Assembly: GCF_028401415.2 (NCBI RefSeq)
Contig: NZ_CP171821.2
Coordinates: 186,001 to 250,000 of the forward strand
Length of the DNA stretch: 64,000 nucleotides
Source: Glaciecola sp028401415
GTDB lineage: Bacteria; Pseudomonadota; Gammaproteobacteria; Enterobacterales; Alteromonadaceae
Direction: 5' to 3'
The translations under genes and the position numbers were made by a program. The notes beneath the pieces were generated by a model, which was not told the origin of the DNA, ran no database searches, and saw only the letters and a list, made by a program, of their open reading frames with translations. Within the stretch, counting starts at the first letter, position 1. The number at the start of each line of letters is the position of its first letter. Positions 26,178-35,195 of the stretch are shown here, in pieces.

Positions 26178-26945
26178 TTAGCGTGCTGTCCAGCCACCAT
26201 CCAATACAATCGTTTGCCCAGTAATATTTTTACTCGCATTTCCCATTAAAAATGCGGTGGTCTCTGCTAGCTCATCTACACCAATAAAGGCCTTTTTAGG
26301 CATAGGCTCTAACATGATTTCGTTAATGACATCTTCTTCGCTCATATTATTTTCTTTGGCTTGTGCGGCAATTTGTTTTTCGACCAGTGGTGTCTTAACG
26401 TAAGCAGGGCATAAGGTGTTAATGGTGACATCAACGTCGCCGGTTTCAAGAGCAAGTGTTTTGGAAAAGCCCAGTAAGCCGTGTTTTGCAGCTACGTAGG
26501 CCGACTTGTAAGGGGATGCGACTACTGAATGGATGCTGCCAATGTTAATAATACGTCCAAAATTTTGTTCGCGCATGTGCGGCAGAAGTGCTTGAGTGAG
26601 AAGCGCAGGGCCGACTAACATCACATCAATGAGCAGTTGCCATTTGTCGGCAGGGAAGTCCTCCAGCTTTGAAACGTGTTGTATACCTGCATTGTTAACC
26701 AAAACGTCGACAGGGGTGTCTTTGAGTCGCTCAGGCAGGGTAGCAATGTCCTGTGCGTCAGAAACATCTACTTGTACCGCTAAAGCATGCTTGCTGCCCC
26801 CGAGTTTTTCTGCACTTTCGCGCGCAGCGTCAATGTTTAAATCCGCTATAATAGCCTTATGCCCAAGTGAGACAAGATGCTGAGCAACGCCGAAGCCTAT
26901 TCCGCTTGCCCCGCCAGTAATGAGTACGTTGTGTTTTTTATCCAT
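26178..26945 (-). CDS. bdhA: 3-hydroxybutyrate dehydrogenase
   Basis: A short-chain dehydrogenase converting (R)-3-hydroxybutyrate to acetoacetate with NAD. TGGASGIGFGVA is the cofactor motif, NNAG lies at the end of beta 4, and the catalytic Ser, Tyr and Lys are in NIGSIHSVV and YKSAYVAAKHG. The stretch INTLCPAYVKTPLVEKQI is typical of 3HB dehydrogenases, and 255 residues is the usual size. It is the last gene of a leftward operon with a PHB-depolymerase-like lipoprotein, a hydrolase and a GntP-type permease, which supports the substrate call. Confidence 0.92.
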   Translation of the reverse strand: MDKKHNVLITGGASGIGFGVAQHLVSLGHKAIIADLNIDAARESAEKLGGSKHALAVQVDVSDAQDIATLPERLKDTPVDVLVNNAGIQHVSKLEDFPADKWQLLIDVMLVGPALLTQALLPHMREQNFGRIINIGSIHSVVASPYKSAYVAAKHGLLGFSKTLALETGDVDVTINTLCPAYVKTPLVEKQIAAQAKENNMSEEDVINEIMLEPMPKKAFIGVDELAETTAFLMGNASKNITGQTIVLDGGWTAR

Positions 26946-26993
26946 AGTGCTTATTTGCCTTTATTTGGTATCTTCGTTAGCGCATTTAAAGAA

Positions 26994-28106
26994 CTAGTCA
27001 TTTGTAGATGACAGAGCCTGAATCACTTCAAACATGGCGCGAATTTGTGGCCCTTGTTTATTGGCATAGTTTTCACCCGTATAACCCCACCAGTCCCAAC
27101 AGCCCTGTGGGTTAAGAGGCATCATCATCGACTTTTTAATTTGCGGATACAACACCACAATACTGTTGCTTTGCGCCCATCGGTTAAATCCAGCATTTTC
27201 TGCATATGCACTTTGCACAAACTCGCTGCTCTGATTACACCCATGAAAGCTCAGATGCAAGGAACAGGTTTGGCCATCTGCACAGGTTTGAGGAACAAAT
27301 ATAAATGCTTCATCAGAAATGGACGTGCCGCTTAAGTCTGTCAATTCACCTAAATCGATGTGTTTAAGGGCTGCATTGTCCTTTACTTCTACTGGCGGGT
27401 TAAGTTTGCCGTAGATATGCTGCAATATTTCACCCGCACCATCGTAGTTACAATTGCCTAAGTAGGGCGCCTCTGACACCGCACAGTCGCTTCCCTCATT
27501 AACAGTGGGCATATGATGCCCAAAGTCTTGATCATTTACGTAGCGAAACTGACTCTCTGGCAACCACATTCGATACTGCTGCGCCAATAAGTCCGCCGCT
27601 GTTCTATTTACGGTGTCGTCAAGTTTGCCGTGAATCAATAATACTCTATCGTCGCTAACGCTGCTTGGCTTGGCTACGAGACCTTCTTTGACGTACGTTT
27701 CATACTGAGCAATAAAAGGACTGTTTTCAATACTATGAGATGCTTTATTTACGCATTGTCCTAATGCAATAGCAATGTCTCCCAAGGCGCAATAATATGG
27801 GCCAGCGCCAATAATTCCAGCACCAACAATCGTCTCAGAATGCGATAACTGCAACTGCGTTGCCATATAGCCGCCAGATGACAGCCCGCTCACTGAAGTT
27901 TTACTGAGGTTTAAATTAAGGCCTGAGTTGTTTGCATTGCCATCAGGGCTTTTCCCACAAGCAGAAAGGCCTAAAACGGCAATGGCGATAGCGCACATTG
28001 GCTTTGTTTTACTACTTATTGATTTCAGTGCCTTTAAAGCGTGTGTGTTGTTGCTAACGAGTCTTAGGTCGCGAAAGTATTTCATTGCTAAAGCCTTTAT
28101 GTTCAA
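26994..28106 (-). CDS. PHB-depolymerase-type esterase lipoprotein
   Basis: An alpha/beta hydrolase of the PHB-depolymerase family, 370 residues from the upstream ATG. The lipase box is GLSSGGYMA. The oxyanion/His element is LSFHGCNQ, the C-terminal signature is NPQGCWDWWGYTG, and the His after GLLIHG-type strands is seen in VLLIHGKLDD. A lipobox (VLGLSAC) indicates lipidation; because the region before it is long (about 50 residues), the true start may be further inside, near 27998. It likely degrades poly- or oligo-3-hydroxybutyrate at the cell envelope. It lies 48 bases upstream of the dehydrogenase gene. Confidence 0.85.
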   Translation of the reverse strand: MNIKALAMKYFRDLRLVSNNTHALKALKSISSKTKPMCAIAIAVLGLSACGKSPDGNANNSGLNLNLSKTSVSGLSSGGYMATQLQLSHSETIVGAGIIGAGPYYCALGDIAIALGQCVNKASHSIENSPFIAQYETYVKEGLVAKPSSVSDDRVLLIHGKLDDTVNRTAADLLAQQYRMWLPESQFRYVNDQDFGHHMPTVNEGSDCAVSEAPYLGNCNYDGAGEILQHIYGKLNPPVEVKDNAALKHIDLGELTDLSGTSISDEAFIFVPQTCADGQTCSLHLSFHGCNQSSEFVQSAYAENAGFNRWAQSNSIVVLYPQIKKSMMMPLNPQGCWDWWGYTGENYANKQGPQIRAMFEVIQALSSTND

Positions 28107-28138
28107 TTGTGTGTTAATTCAAACCTATGCGTTTAGTA

Positions 28139-29383
28139 CTATTGCGCTAAAAATTCGCGTATTTCGTCTGAAAAAAGGTGGATATTATTCACGCCCTCAA
28201 GATGCCCAAGATCGCCATCAAGATACAGCAGCTCAATGTCTTTTCCCTGTTGCTCCATTATCTTTGCTGCATTTTGCGCGTGGTAGGGCATTAGCAGTAA
28301 ATCTTGCGTGGCGGGGATGAACAGGGTTTTTGCTTTAATTTTCGCAAGCCCGTCTTCGAGATTATCGCCCATTCCCGTTAAAAACAGCTGATTGGCACGC
28401 ACTAAATACAACAGATGATTTGCATCCATCTTTGCACTTCGCTCGCGAGCGCGCTCCATTAACCAGGCCACTATGGGCGGATTTTGCGTGATGTCATACA
28501 GTCCGCTTTTAATTGAATTTGAGGGTATGTCGCTAAGCTGACTTTGCATATGTTTAAAGAATTCAGGCGCTAAGGCACTTTGCGTGATGAGCGCGAGCGC
28601 TGCGGTTAATCCCTCATCGGGTGAATTTCCGTTGTAGTAGTCACCACCGTTCCAGTTTGCGTCTAGCTTAATCGGAAGCGTCCATTGTTCGAGTAAAGCG
28701 GTTGTCCATCCATCTGCTTGCGCGGCGCCTATCACAGATATTAAGCGCGGTACTTTGTCAGGATAGGTAGCGGCCCACTCAATTGCCTGCATTGAGCCCA
28801 TCGAAGGTCCAGCCACCGCATAAAGTTCAGTAATGCCCAGCGATTCAAGCACCGATTTTTGTACATTAACAAAGTCTCGCATAGTCACGACCGGAAAGCT
28901 TAAGCCATATGCCTTTCCCGTTTCAGGGTTTATGCTTGCGGGACCAGTGGTGACGACATTTTCATCATAGGCACTAATGTTGACGAGGCTATCAACACTG
29001 ATGACGAAAAACTGATCAGTGTCAATGGCCTTGCCAGGTCCAATAATGCTATCCCAATAACCAGGCTCTTCATCGTCTTCGCTATATTTGCCAGCAGCAT
29101 GAGAACTGCCGGTGAAATAGTGCGTAATGAGAATGACATTACTTTTATCTTCATTCAGCGAGCCGTAATGTTCGTATCCGACTTTGAGGTCTCGAATGGT
29201 TTCGCCTCCAAAGGTGACAAACTCGTCTATGGTGTGCTTGCGTTTTTCAACCAGCATGTAAGGGCTTTCCTGTGACTGTGCGTGTGCAGTGTGGTGGATT
29301 GTAATGCTGAAACTTAAGCCTATCGTTATTAATATGGACGAAAGAAATTGCTTAAGCCGTGGCAGGCTTTCAACAGTTTTCAT
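28139..29383 (-). CDS. Exported homoserine-acetyltransferase-like hydrolase
   Basis: About 414 residues from the ATG at 29383 (AAAGGAGAG upstream), with a cleavable signal peptide ending at TAHA. The body is the MetX-like alpha/beta fold: KVGYEHYGSLNEDKSNVILITHYFTGSSHA, nucleophile elbow AGPSMGSMQAIEWA, acid/His region LFIPATQDLLLMPYHAQN and LGHLEGV. True MetX is cytoplasmic, so an exported version within a 3HB operon more likely hydrolyses an ester, for example 3HB oligomers. This last point is inference. The gene is flanked by the permease and the depolymerase genes on the same strand. Confidence 0.8.
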   Translation of the reverse strand: MKTVESLPRLKQFLSSILITIGLSFSITIHHTAHAQSQESPYMLVEKRKHTIDEFVTFGGETIRDLKVGYEHYGSLNEDKSNVILITHYFTGSSHAAGKYSEDDEEPGYWDSIIGPGKAIDTDQFFVISVDSLVNISAYDENVVTTGPASINPETGKAYGLSFPVVTMRDFVNVQKSVLESLGITELYAVAGPSMGSMQAIEWAATYPDKVPRLISVIGAAQADGWTTALLEQWTLPIKLDANWNGGDYYNGNSPDEGLTAALALITQSALAPEFFKHMQSQLSDIPSNSIKSGLYDITQNPPIVAWLMERARERSAKMDANHLLYLVRANQLFLTGMGDNLEDGLAKIKAKTLFIPATQDLLLMPYHAQNAAKIMEQQGKDIELLYLDGDLGHLEGVNNIHLFSDEIREFLAQ

Positions 29384-29490
29384 AATGTTGCGTCTCTCCT
29401 TTCGCACGAGTGCTTTGTATGTCGTCGTTTTGCACGTAAAGAACAACGGATGTAAAAAAAAGTACTGCAGATTTACTCATACGCTTCAAA

Positions 29491-30786
29491 TTAAAAAAGA
29501 ATAAACAAAGCAATTGCCATCGACAAACCAATTAATGGCACCAGCACGGTAAGCGCGGCCATTGGCGCATACGCAGCCTGATGTGTTTCATGGCAGATTG
29601 CGCGAATAGTGGTTACCACATATCCATTGTGCGGCAGCGAGTCTAGCGCGCCTGAACTAATTGAAACAATTCGATGCAGCTCTTCAGGGTCAACACCCTG
29701 GTCCAGATAATAAGGTCCAACCAAGGGCAGGGCGATGGCTTGACCGCCCGATGCACTGCCAGTTAAACCCGCTATAACGCTCACTGCTATGGCAGCGCCA
29801 ATTAGTTCATTGCCGGGAATTTGCGTCATGATTTCCACAGTCGATTGAAATGCTTCGGTGGTTTTTGCGATTGCGCCAAACCCCACCACGGCAGCGGTAT
29901 TGCCAATGGCAATTAAAGCACCTGTTGTGCCCAGATTGACTGCTGCGCCAAGGTTTTGAAAGTAACGAAAGTTAATCAGCATCAAGGTTAAAACGCCGCC
30001 TCCCAGTGCGGCAATTAGCGCCATTTCTTTATATTGCTCATGGAATAAGAAGGATACAATCAACACCACAAACAGGGGTACTAAACCGGTGAAAGGGTGA
30101 GGGTAGTCTCGCGCTTTAATTTCTGGATCTTCAAGGTTTGCTTCAAACCGTTCGCCATTCGCAACGGCTTTACCAACCATCTTTTTCAGCCACCAATAGC
30201 CAAATACAGCCATAAACACAGCAACCACTGCGCTCACTTCCCAAGCCGCAAATGGCGAGGTGCCCAGGTATTTAATTGGTATCCAATTTTGTATTTCAGG
30301 CGAACCAGCAGATGTCATGGTAAAGGTCACCGAGCCAAAGGCCAGAGTCGCTGGAATGAAGCGTCTGGGTAAGTCAGCGTCTTTGAATAAGCTCAGCGCC
30401 ATTGGATATACCGAGAATGCAACTACAAACACACTCACGCCGCCGTAGGTTAAAATGGCACAGGCCGCGACCACGGCAAAAATTGCACGTTTATATCCTA
30501 GCTTGCTAATTATCCAACGCGCCAGTGAGTCGGCGGCGCCGGTATCTTCCATGAATTTGCCAAAAAGCGCGCCAAGCAAAAACATGAAAAACCAGTTTGC
30601 AATGAACGAGGTGAAACCTGCCATGTAGGTTTGCACAAAATTGACGTCGCCAGCAAACACCGTCATTCCGCTGCTTAGCGCAACGAGTAATGCACAGGCG
30701 GGTGCTGCGATAAACAGATTCATGCCGCGTATGGTTAGTACAATCAACAGTGTTAATCCGCCAACCAGTCCAATAAGACTTAACAT
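29491..30786 (-). CDS. GntP-family permease, probable 3-hydroxybutyrate transporter
   Basis: An inner-membrane symporter of 431 residues with about 12 hydrophobic helices and the GntP family pattern (MLSLIGLVGGLTLLIVLTIRG, LGALFGKFMEDTGAADSLARWI, GLTGSASGGQAIALPLVGPYYL, SGALDSLPHNGYVVTTIRAICHETH). Family members carry gluconate and other hydroxy acids, and versions next to bdhA are thought to carry 3-hydroxybutyrate. First gene of the leftward operon; it shares a divergent promoter region with the TonB receptor gene. Confidence 0.87.
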   Translation of the reverse strand: MLSLIGLVGGLTLLIVLTIRGMNLFIAAPACALLVALSSGMTVFAGDVNFVQTYMAGFTSFIANWFFMFLLGALFGKFMEDTGAADSLARWIISKLGYKRAIFAVVAACAILTYGGVSVFVVAFSVYPMALSLFKDADLPRRFIPATLAFGSVTFTMTSAGSPEIQNWIPIKYLGTSPFAAWEVSAVVAVFMAVFGYWWLKKMVGKAVANGERFEANLEDPEIKARDYPHPFTGLVPLFVVLIVSFLFHEQYKEMALIAALGGGVLTLMLINFRYFQNLGAAVNLGTTGALIAIGNTAAVVGFGAIAKTTEAFQSTVEIMTQIPGNELIGAAIAVSVIAGLTGSASGGQAIALPLVGPYYLDQGVDPEELHRIVSISSGALDSLPHNGYVVTTIRAICHETHQAAYAPMAALTVLVPLIGLSMAIALFILF

Positions 30787-30902
30787 TTATTATATCCTGT
30801 TATTAGAATTCGAAACGTCTGTGACCGCAGATCGCCAGGATTAAAATAATGCTTCTTTTACATGAAGATGCACAGTGTGAGTCACGCCCAGCAAAATTCC
30901 CA

Positions 30903-30918
30903 TAGTACGATGGTACTA
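30903..30918. promoter_or_regulatory. Palindrome in the permease/TonB-receptor divergent promoter
   Basis: TAGTAC-GATG-GTACTA is a perfect 6+4+6 inverted repeat about 85-100 bases from the receptor ATG and 117 bases from the permease ATG. A LuxR/NarL-type regulator is encoded two genes away. The size fits a dimeric LuxR-type operator, but the pairing of site and regulator is inferred. Confidence 0.5.
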
Positions 30919-31000
30919 GTTATTTTTTCATTTTTTTAACTTAAATTTAAAAAAGACCGCAGTCCCAGACGCACACAATGTCCATTTTTAGGGAATAAAT

Positions 31001-33295
31001 ATGAATCTCAAACATTCAGCATGCGCAATTGCCGTAATATCCGCATTAAACGTGCTTACTAGCGCACAGGCTATCGCTCAAACACCAGAAAGTGACGTTC
31101 AAATACAACAAGCCGGTGAGCTTGAAACGATTGAAGTCACTGCTCGCCGCACCACTGAATCTTTGCAAGAGGTGCCGATTGCAGTAACGTCGGTGTCGGC
31201 GGACGACTTACAAAATATTGGCGCGCAAGTGATTACCGAAATACAGCAATTCTCGCCAAACACCACCTTACAAACAAGTCGCGGTACAAACTCTACACTA
31301 ACTGCATTCATTCGTGGTGTTGGCCAACAAGATCCCTTGTGGGGCTATGAGCCGGGTGTGGGGATTTATATCGATGATGTGTATATCGCACGCCCTCAAG
31401 GTGCGGTGCTTGATATTTTAGACGTCCAGCGAATCGAAGTATTAAGAGGGCCACAAGGCACTTTGTATGGGAAAAATACCATTGGTGGCGCGGTTAAATA
31501 CGTGACTAAAGAAATGTCAGGTGATGCTGAATTTAATGCGCGCGCGACGCTTGGAAGCTTTTCGCAGCGAGACATTGCAATTACAGGGCAGATTCCACTT
31601 ATTGCAGACAAATTGTTCTTAGGAGGCGGATTTGCTGACTTAAATCGCGATGGATATGGCGAATACTTGCAGTCTGCTTTGCCAGACCAAGATTTAGAAA
31701 ACTATAACAAAGACCTTTGGGTAGCACGGTTAAATTTAGAATATCGGCCAACTGAAGATTTGTTTTTCAGATTAGGTTGGGATAAAACGAATGATAGCTC
31801 AAACGCAAAAGGGGGTTTTAGGCTCTTACCAAGTTTGCTCACCGACGCGCCCGTGCCGGACAACGTGTTTGATTCCTACACCAGCTTACCCACTTTTAAT
31901 CGAGTTGAGCTTGAGGGCTGGAACTGGCTAGTGCGTTATTTTGTGAATGATGATTTAGAGCTCAAATATATTGGCTCTGACAGAGAAGGTTATTCTCCTA
32001 CCAATATTGATTTTGACAACACCGCTTTAGATATTTTTGATGTCCCTGCCGAATATCGTGACAATAATACCACCCATGAATTGCAGGCAAACTACAGCTC
32101 TGATTCATTTTCCTTGGTGTCTGGTCTGTATTATTACGACGGTGAATCCTGCGGTAATTTCAACGCTATTCTCGGCTTCTTAGGTCGCGCTGCTTTTGGC
32201 ACACCTGGCTTAACGCGAGAAGTAGCGGGCTGTAATAATTCAGAAAGCTATGCGGTATACGGTCAAGCGTCTTTTAATATTACTGAAGACCTTTCCATGA
32301 CTTTAGGCGCGCGCTACACCGATGAAGAAAAGACCGCCATTGTCAACAATGGCCTTGTGTTTTTTAACTTGTACCCGAGCACAGGTTGGGTGCCCGGATT
32401 TGTGCGCCCAGAAGGGCAGCTTGTGCCTACCGTACTGGGCTCTGACTCGGATGGCGATGGTGTGCTAGATTCACCTAAGTCGGACAGTTGGACGCGTTTT
32501 ACGCCGCGAGTGGGTCTCGAATACTTCGTTGACGATGACACTATGCTGTTTGCTTCCTATTCTCAAGGCTTTAAATCAGGCACCTTTAATCCGCGTGCTG
32601 AGCAAAATGAACCGGGTGTGAATCCGGAAATAGTGGATTCCTTTGAACTTGGGATGAAGCGTGACTGGAATAGTCAGCTGCGAACGAATATCACTTTATT
32701 CGCTTATGATCACAAAGATCGGCAATATATTGCGGTAGGCGGAGCGGGAGACGGCACCACTCTTGACCAGTCGCTACAAAATGCGGCCGAAACAGCAGGT
32801 GAAGGTATTGAAGCTGAAATCACCTTTGTTGCCACTGACAACCTGACTTTTGATGTGGCATTGGGCTACGTAGATTTTGAAATTAAAGAAAACAACATTA
32901 TTCCGCCGTTGATTGGATTATCAAATACACCGGAGTATACGGCGAATATAGCGGCGTCTTATGTTATGGATACCGACATGGGATATTTCATTTTCAATGC
33001 AAACTATTACTATCGTGACGAATATCTGCTCTTTGAAACCAATGACCTACTCAAGCAAGATGGATACGGCTTAATGAACGTAAGCGTAAACTGGGAAAGT
33101 AATGCAGGCAATTGGTACGCTAATTTGACCGCTAAAAACCTCACAGACGAAGAATATTTAGTGGGCGGTTATGATTTTGTGGGTGCTCCCGATGCCAATG
33201 GAAACTTTACACCTGGCCTTGGTGGAGATACGACCCTGATTGGTTATTACGGCGATCCGCGCACCATTCATCTCACCGTTGGCTATCGTTTTTAG
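31001..33295 (+). CDS. TonB-dependent outer membrane receptor
   Basis: 764 residues. Signal peptide ending near AQAIAQ, TonB-box-like ETIEVTARR, and plug domain with VPIAVTSVSADDLQNIGA, NTTLQTSRGTNSTLTAFIRGVGQ and RIEVLRGPQGTLYGKNTIGGAVKYVTK. A 22-strand barrel follows, ending YGDPRTIHLTVGYRF with terminal Phe. The pattern belongs to the broad OMR/CirA-like group used for siderophores, oligosaccharides and other polymers. Its divergent placement to a 3HB operon suggests uptake of PHB oligomers or a co-substrate. Confidence 0.9.
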   Translation: MNLKHSACAIAVISALNVLTSAQAIAQTPESDVQIQQAGELETIEVTARRTTESLQEVPIAVTSVSADDLQNIGAQVITEIQQFSPNTTLQTSRGTNSTLTAFIRGVGQQDPLWGYEPGVGIYIDDVYIARPQGAVLDILDVQRIEVLRGPQGTLYGKNTIGGAVKYVTKEMSGDAEFNARATLGSFSQRDIAITGQIPLIADKLFLGGGFADLNRDGYGEYLQSALPDQDLENYNKDLWVARLNLEYRPTEDLFFRLGWDKTNDSSNAKGGFRLLPSLLTDAPVPDNVFDSYTSLPTFNRVELEGWNWLVRYFVNDDLELKYIGSDREGYSPTNIDFDNTALDIFDVPAEYRDNNTTHELQANYSSDSFSLVSGLYYYDGESCGNFNAILGFLGRAAFGTPGLTREVAGCNNSESYAVYGQASFNITEDLSMTLGARYTDEEKTAIVNNGLVFFNLYPSTGWVPGFVRPEGQLVPTVLGSDSDGDGVLDSPKSDSWTRFTPRVGLEYFVDDDTMLFASYSQGFKSGTFNPRAEQNEPGVNPEIVDSFELGMKRDWNSQLRTNITLFAYDHKDRQYIAVGGAGDGTTLDQSLQNAAETAGEGIEAEITFVATDNLTFDVALGYVDFEIKENNIIPPLIGLSNTPEYTANIAASYVMDTDMGYFIFNANYYYRDEYLLFETNDLLKQDGYGLMNVSVNWESNAGNWYANLTAKNLTDEEYLVGGYDFVGAPDANGNFTPGLGGDTTLIGYYGDPRTIHLTVGYRF

Positions 33296-33316
33296 TCACG
33301 TGGCACGAGGATTAAG

Positions 33317-33337
33317 GGCGGCGCATGCCGCCTTTTT
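33317..33337 (+). terminator. Terminator of the TonB receptor gene
   Basis: GGCGGC-GCAT-GCCGCC followed by TTTTT, 20 bases after the receptor stop. An ATG at 33325 lies in the loop, so it is unlikely to be the start of the next gene. Confidence 0.85.
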
Positions 33338-33354
33338 CCGTGTATACTTTAGGA

Positions 33355-34005
33355 ATGAATACTTCTCAAATTGCATTAATTGCAGATGATCACCCACTAT
33401 TTCGCAGCGCGCTAAACCAAGTGCTTGCGGGTCAGCTAGGCCTACAGGTCTTGCAAGCAAATAACTTTGCATCAACGCGCGAACTCATGCAGCAACATCC
33501 GGAAATTGATTTGGTGTGTTTAGACTTAAACATGCCAGATAGTCAAGGCTTGAGCGGCATGACGTACTTGCGCGCGGAGTTTCCAAATACCCTTGTCATC
33601 ATTGTCTCATCAGATGAGAGCGCCACCACCATTGCTAAGTGCATCGCATTAGGTGCCAGTGCTTTTATTCCAAAATCAGTGGGTTTGGAGAGTATTTCTG
33701 AGGCGGTGAATGCTGTACTTGATGGGGAACAATGGCTTCCTGAAAATATATCTGTCGATGAGACTAGCCAAGCTCATTCTCAAGACTACGTCAATTGCGA
33801 ATTGCTCGAGAGCCTAACGCCCCATCAACTCAAAGTCTTAAATATGATTGCAGATGGTTTGCTTAACAAGCAAATAGCCTTTGAACTAGATATTTCTGAA
33901 TCAACCGTGAAGCAGCATGTATCTGCCGTATTACGCAAGCTCAAGCTAAATAATCGCACTCAGGCCGGCATTATGTACAAACAGATAATGAGTATTGATT
34001 CGTAA
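33355..34005 (+). CDS. crbR: LuxR-family response regulator (CrbR-like)
   Basis: 216 residues from the ATG at 33355: the receiver domain begins IALIADDHPLFRSAL, the phospho-acceptor Asp is in VCLDLNMPDSQG, and Lys is in FIPKS. The C-terminal LuxR helix-turn-helix is LTPHQLKVLNMIADGLLNKQIAFELDIS. I reject the upstream ATG because it is inside the terminator stem-loop. The transporter-fused hybrid kinase two genes away is the likely partner. CrbS/CrbR pairs in Vibrio and MxtR/ErdR in Pseudomonas control acetate (acs) use, so a role in C2/C4 acid metabolism fits the adjoining 3HB cluster. Confidence 0.8.
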   Translation: MNTSQIALIADDHPLFRSALNQVLAGQLGLQVLQANNFASTRELMQQHPEIDLVCLDLNMPDSQGLSGMTYLRAEFPNTLVIIVSSDESATTIAKCIALGASAFIPKSVGLESISEAVNAVLDGEQWLPENISVDETSQAHSQDYVNCELLESLTPHQLKVLNMIADGLLNKQIAFELDISESTVKQHVSAVLRKLKLNNRTQAGIMYKQIMSIDS

Positions 34006-34036
34006 GCTAAGTCTTTGTTCACCGCGTCGTTAGATG

Positions 34037-35113
34037 CTAACTCAAGATGCGATCTCTGCCAGCTGCTTTTGCTTGATACAGTTTAATATCTGCCTGGCGT
34101 ACCGTCTCTTCAAACGACATGTGGCGGTGTGCGCTGGCTATTCCAAAGCTCATGCTTAAGCCTATCTCTGAGACTTCAGGGATATCGATTTCGTTTTTTA
34201 TACCGTGTCGAATTTTGTGCACAACTTTCTCAGTCGTTTGCGTGTCCGCATTCGCCAAAATAATCAGGAATTCTTCACCGCCCCAGCGACTAACAATATC
34301 AGAGTCGCGCACTTTGTTTTTGAGCACTTTAGCCACCTCTTCTATCACTTGGTCTCCAAGCTGGTGACCTAAACTGTCGTTTATTTGTTTAAAGTGGTCC
34401 ACATCCCCTAATACGAGGGTGTAATTATCAAAGCTGCGTCGGCGTTGTTCGTTATCGGAACTGCCCATTAAATCATTCACGAATCTTCGATTATAGGTGC
34501 CGGTCAGCGCGTCCATGTTGGCTTGCGAAAATAGCTCCTTCTCGTTGTTAGCTCCCGTGGAGCGCAGATAAAGCACCGATAAAACAAAGGGGAAAGCAGC
34601 AAACACGATATTTACCGCAAAAACGTAGTTGGTAATACTCGGTAAATTATAACCGTACTGAACGTTTTGGAACAAAATGGATACTGCGATAAAGGTCAAA
34701 ATAACAATCACGCAAATAAAGGTAGATTGTTTTAACTTGTTAGCCGGCATCGCCAGCAATAAGCCCATAACAGGCCATAAATAATAATGAAATCCTAAAT
34801 CCAGACCCACAAAATAGCTGGCAATAATTGCGTGAAAATACATTTCAGCGGTAATTAGATGCATGCTGTTTTCGTAATCACGCTTATGGGCGAGTAAATA
34901 CGCACCAATCCAAACTGCGACACTTAACACATTAATCGCGGCCATGAAACTTGCGCCCACCATGGCGAAGAAAAATAAGAATAAGATGTGTATTATTGCG
35001 CCCGCAAAACACACTACGCGCATGGATTCCTGAAATCGACCCATGTCTTGCTGGTTTTCAAGGGCTTTATAACTGTCTTCTAAATGGTCTCTACCACTTG
35101 TGGGCGTATTCAT
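34037..35113 (-). CDS. Membrane diguanylate cyclase
   Basis: 358 residues: six predicted membrane helices (about 30-185) followed by a coiled linker and a GGDEF domain with the active-site motif GGEEF in SRWGGEEFLIILA. The inhibitory RxxD site would be four residues further upstream; the visible KVRDSD fits it. It should make c-di-GMP. It is convergent with the response-regulator gene (31 bases apart) and directly downstream of the hybrid kinase gene, so it may be cotranscribed with that. Confidence 0.9.
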   Translation of the reverse strand: MNTPTSGRDHLEDSYKALENQQDMGRFQESMRVVCFAGAIIHILFLFFFAMVGASFMAAINVLSVAVWIGAYLLAHKRDYENSMHLITAEMYFHAIIASYFVGLDLGFHYYLWPVMGLLLAMPANKLKQSTFICVIVILTFIAVSILFQNVQYGYNLPSITNYVFAVNIVFAAFPFVLSVLYLRSTGANNEKELFSQANMDALTGTYNRRFVNDLMGSSDNEQRRRSFDNYTLVLGDVDHFKQINDSLGHQLGDQVIEEVAKVLKNKVRDSDIVSRWGGEEFLIILANADTQTTEKVVHKIRHGIKNEIDIPEVSEIGLSMSFGIASAHRHMSFEETVRQADIKLYQAKAAGRDRILS

Positions 35114-35195
35114 TGACTACCTACTTCTGAGCGCATTTACTTTTTATTATGGGCATCTCGTTTCACGGGGATGCTGTGTTTCTTATCGCGTCATT

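Noticed and set aside
33325..33354. Upstream ATG for the LuxR-type regulator
   Set aside because: It lies inside the loop of the GGCGGC/GCCGCC terminator of the preceding gene; the receiver domain begins right after the ATG at 33355.
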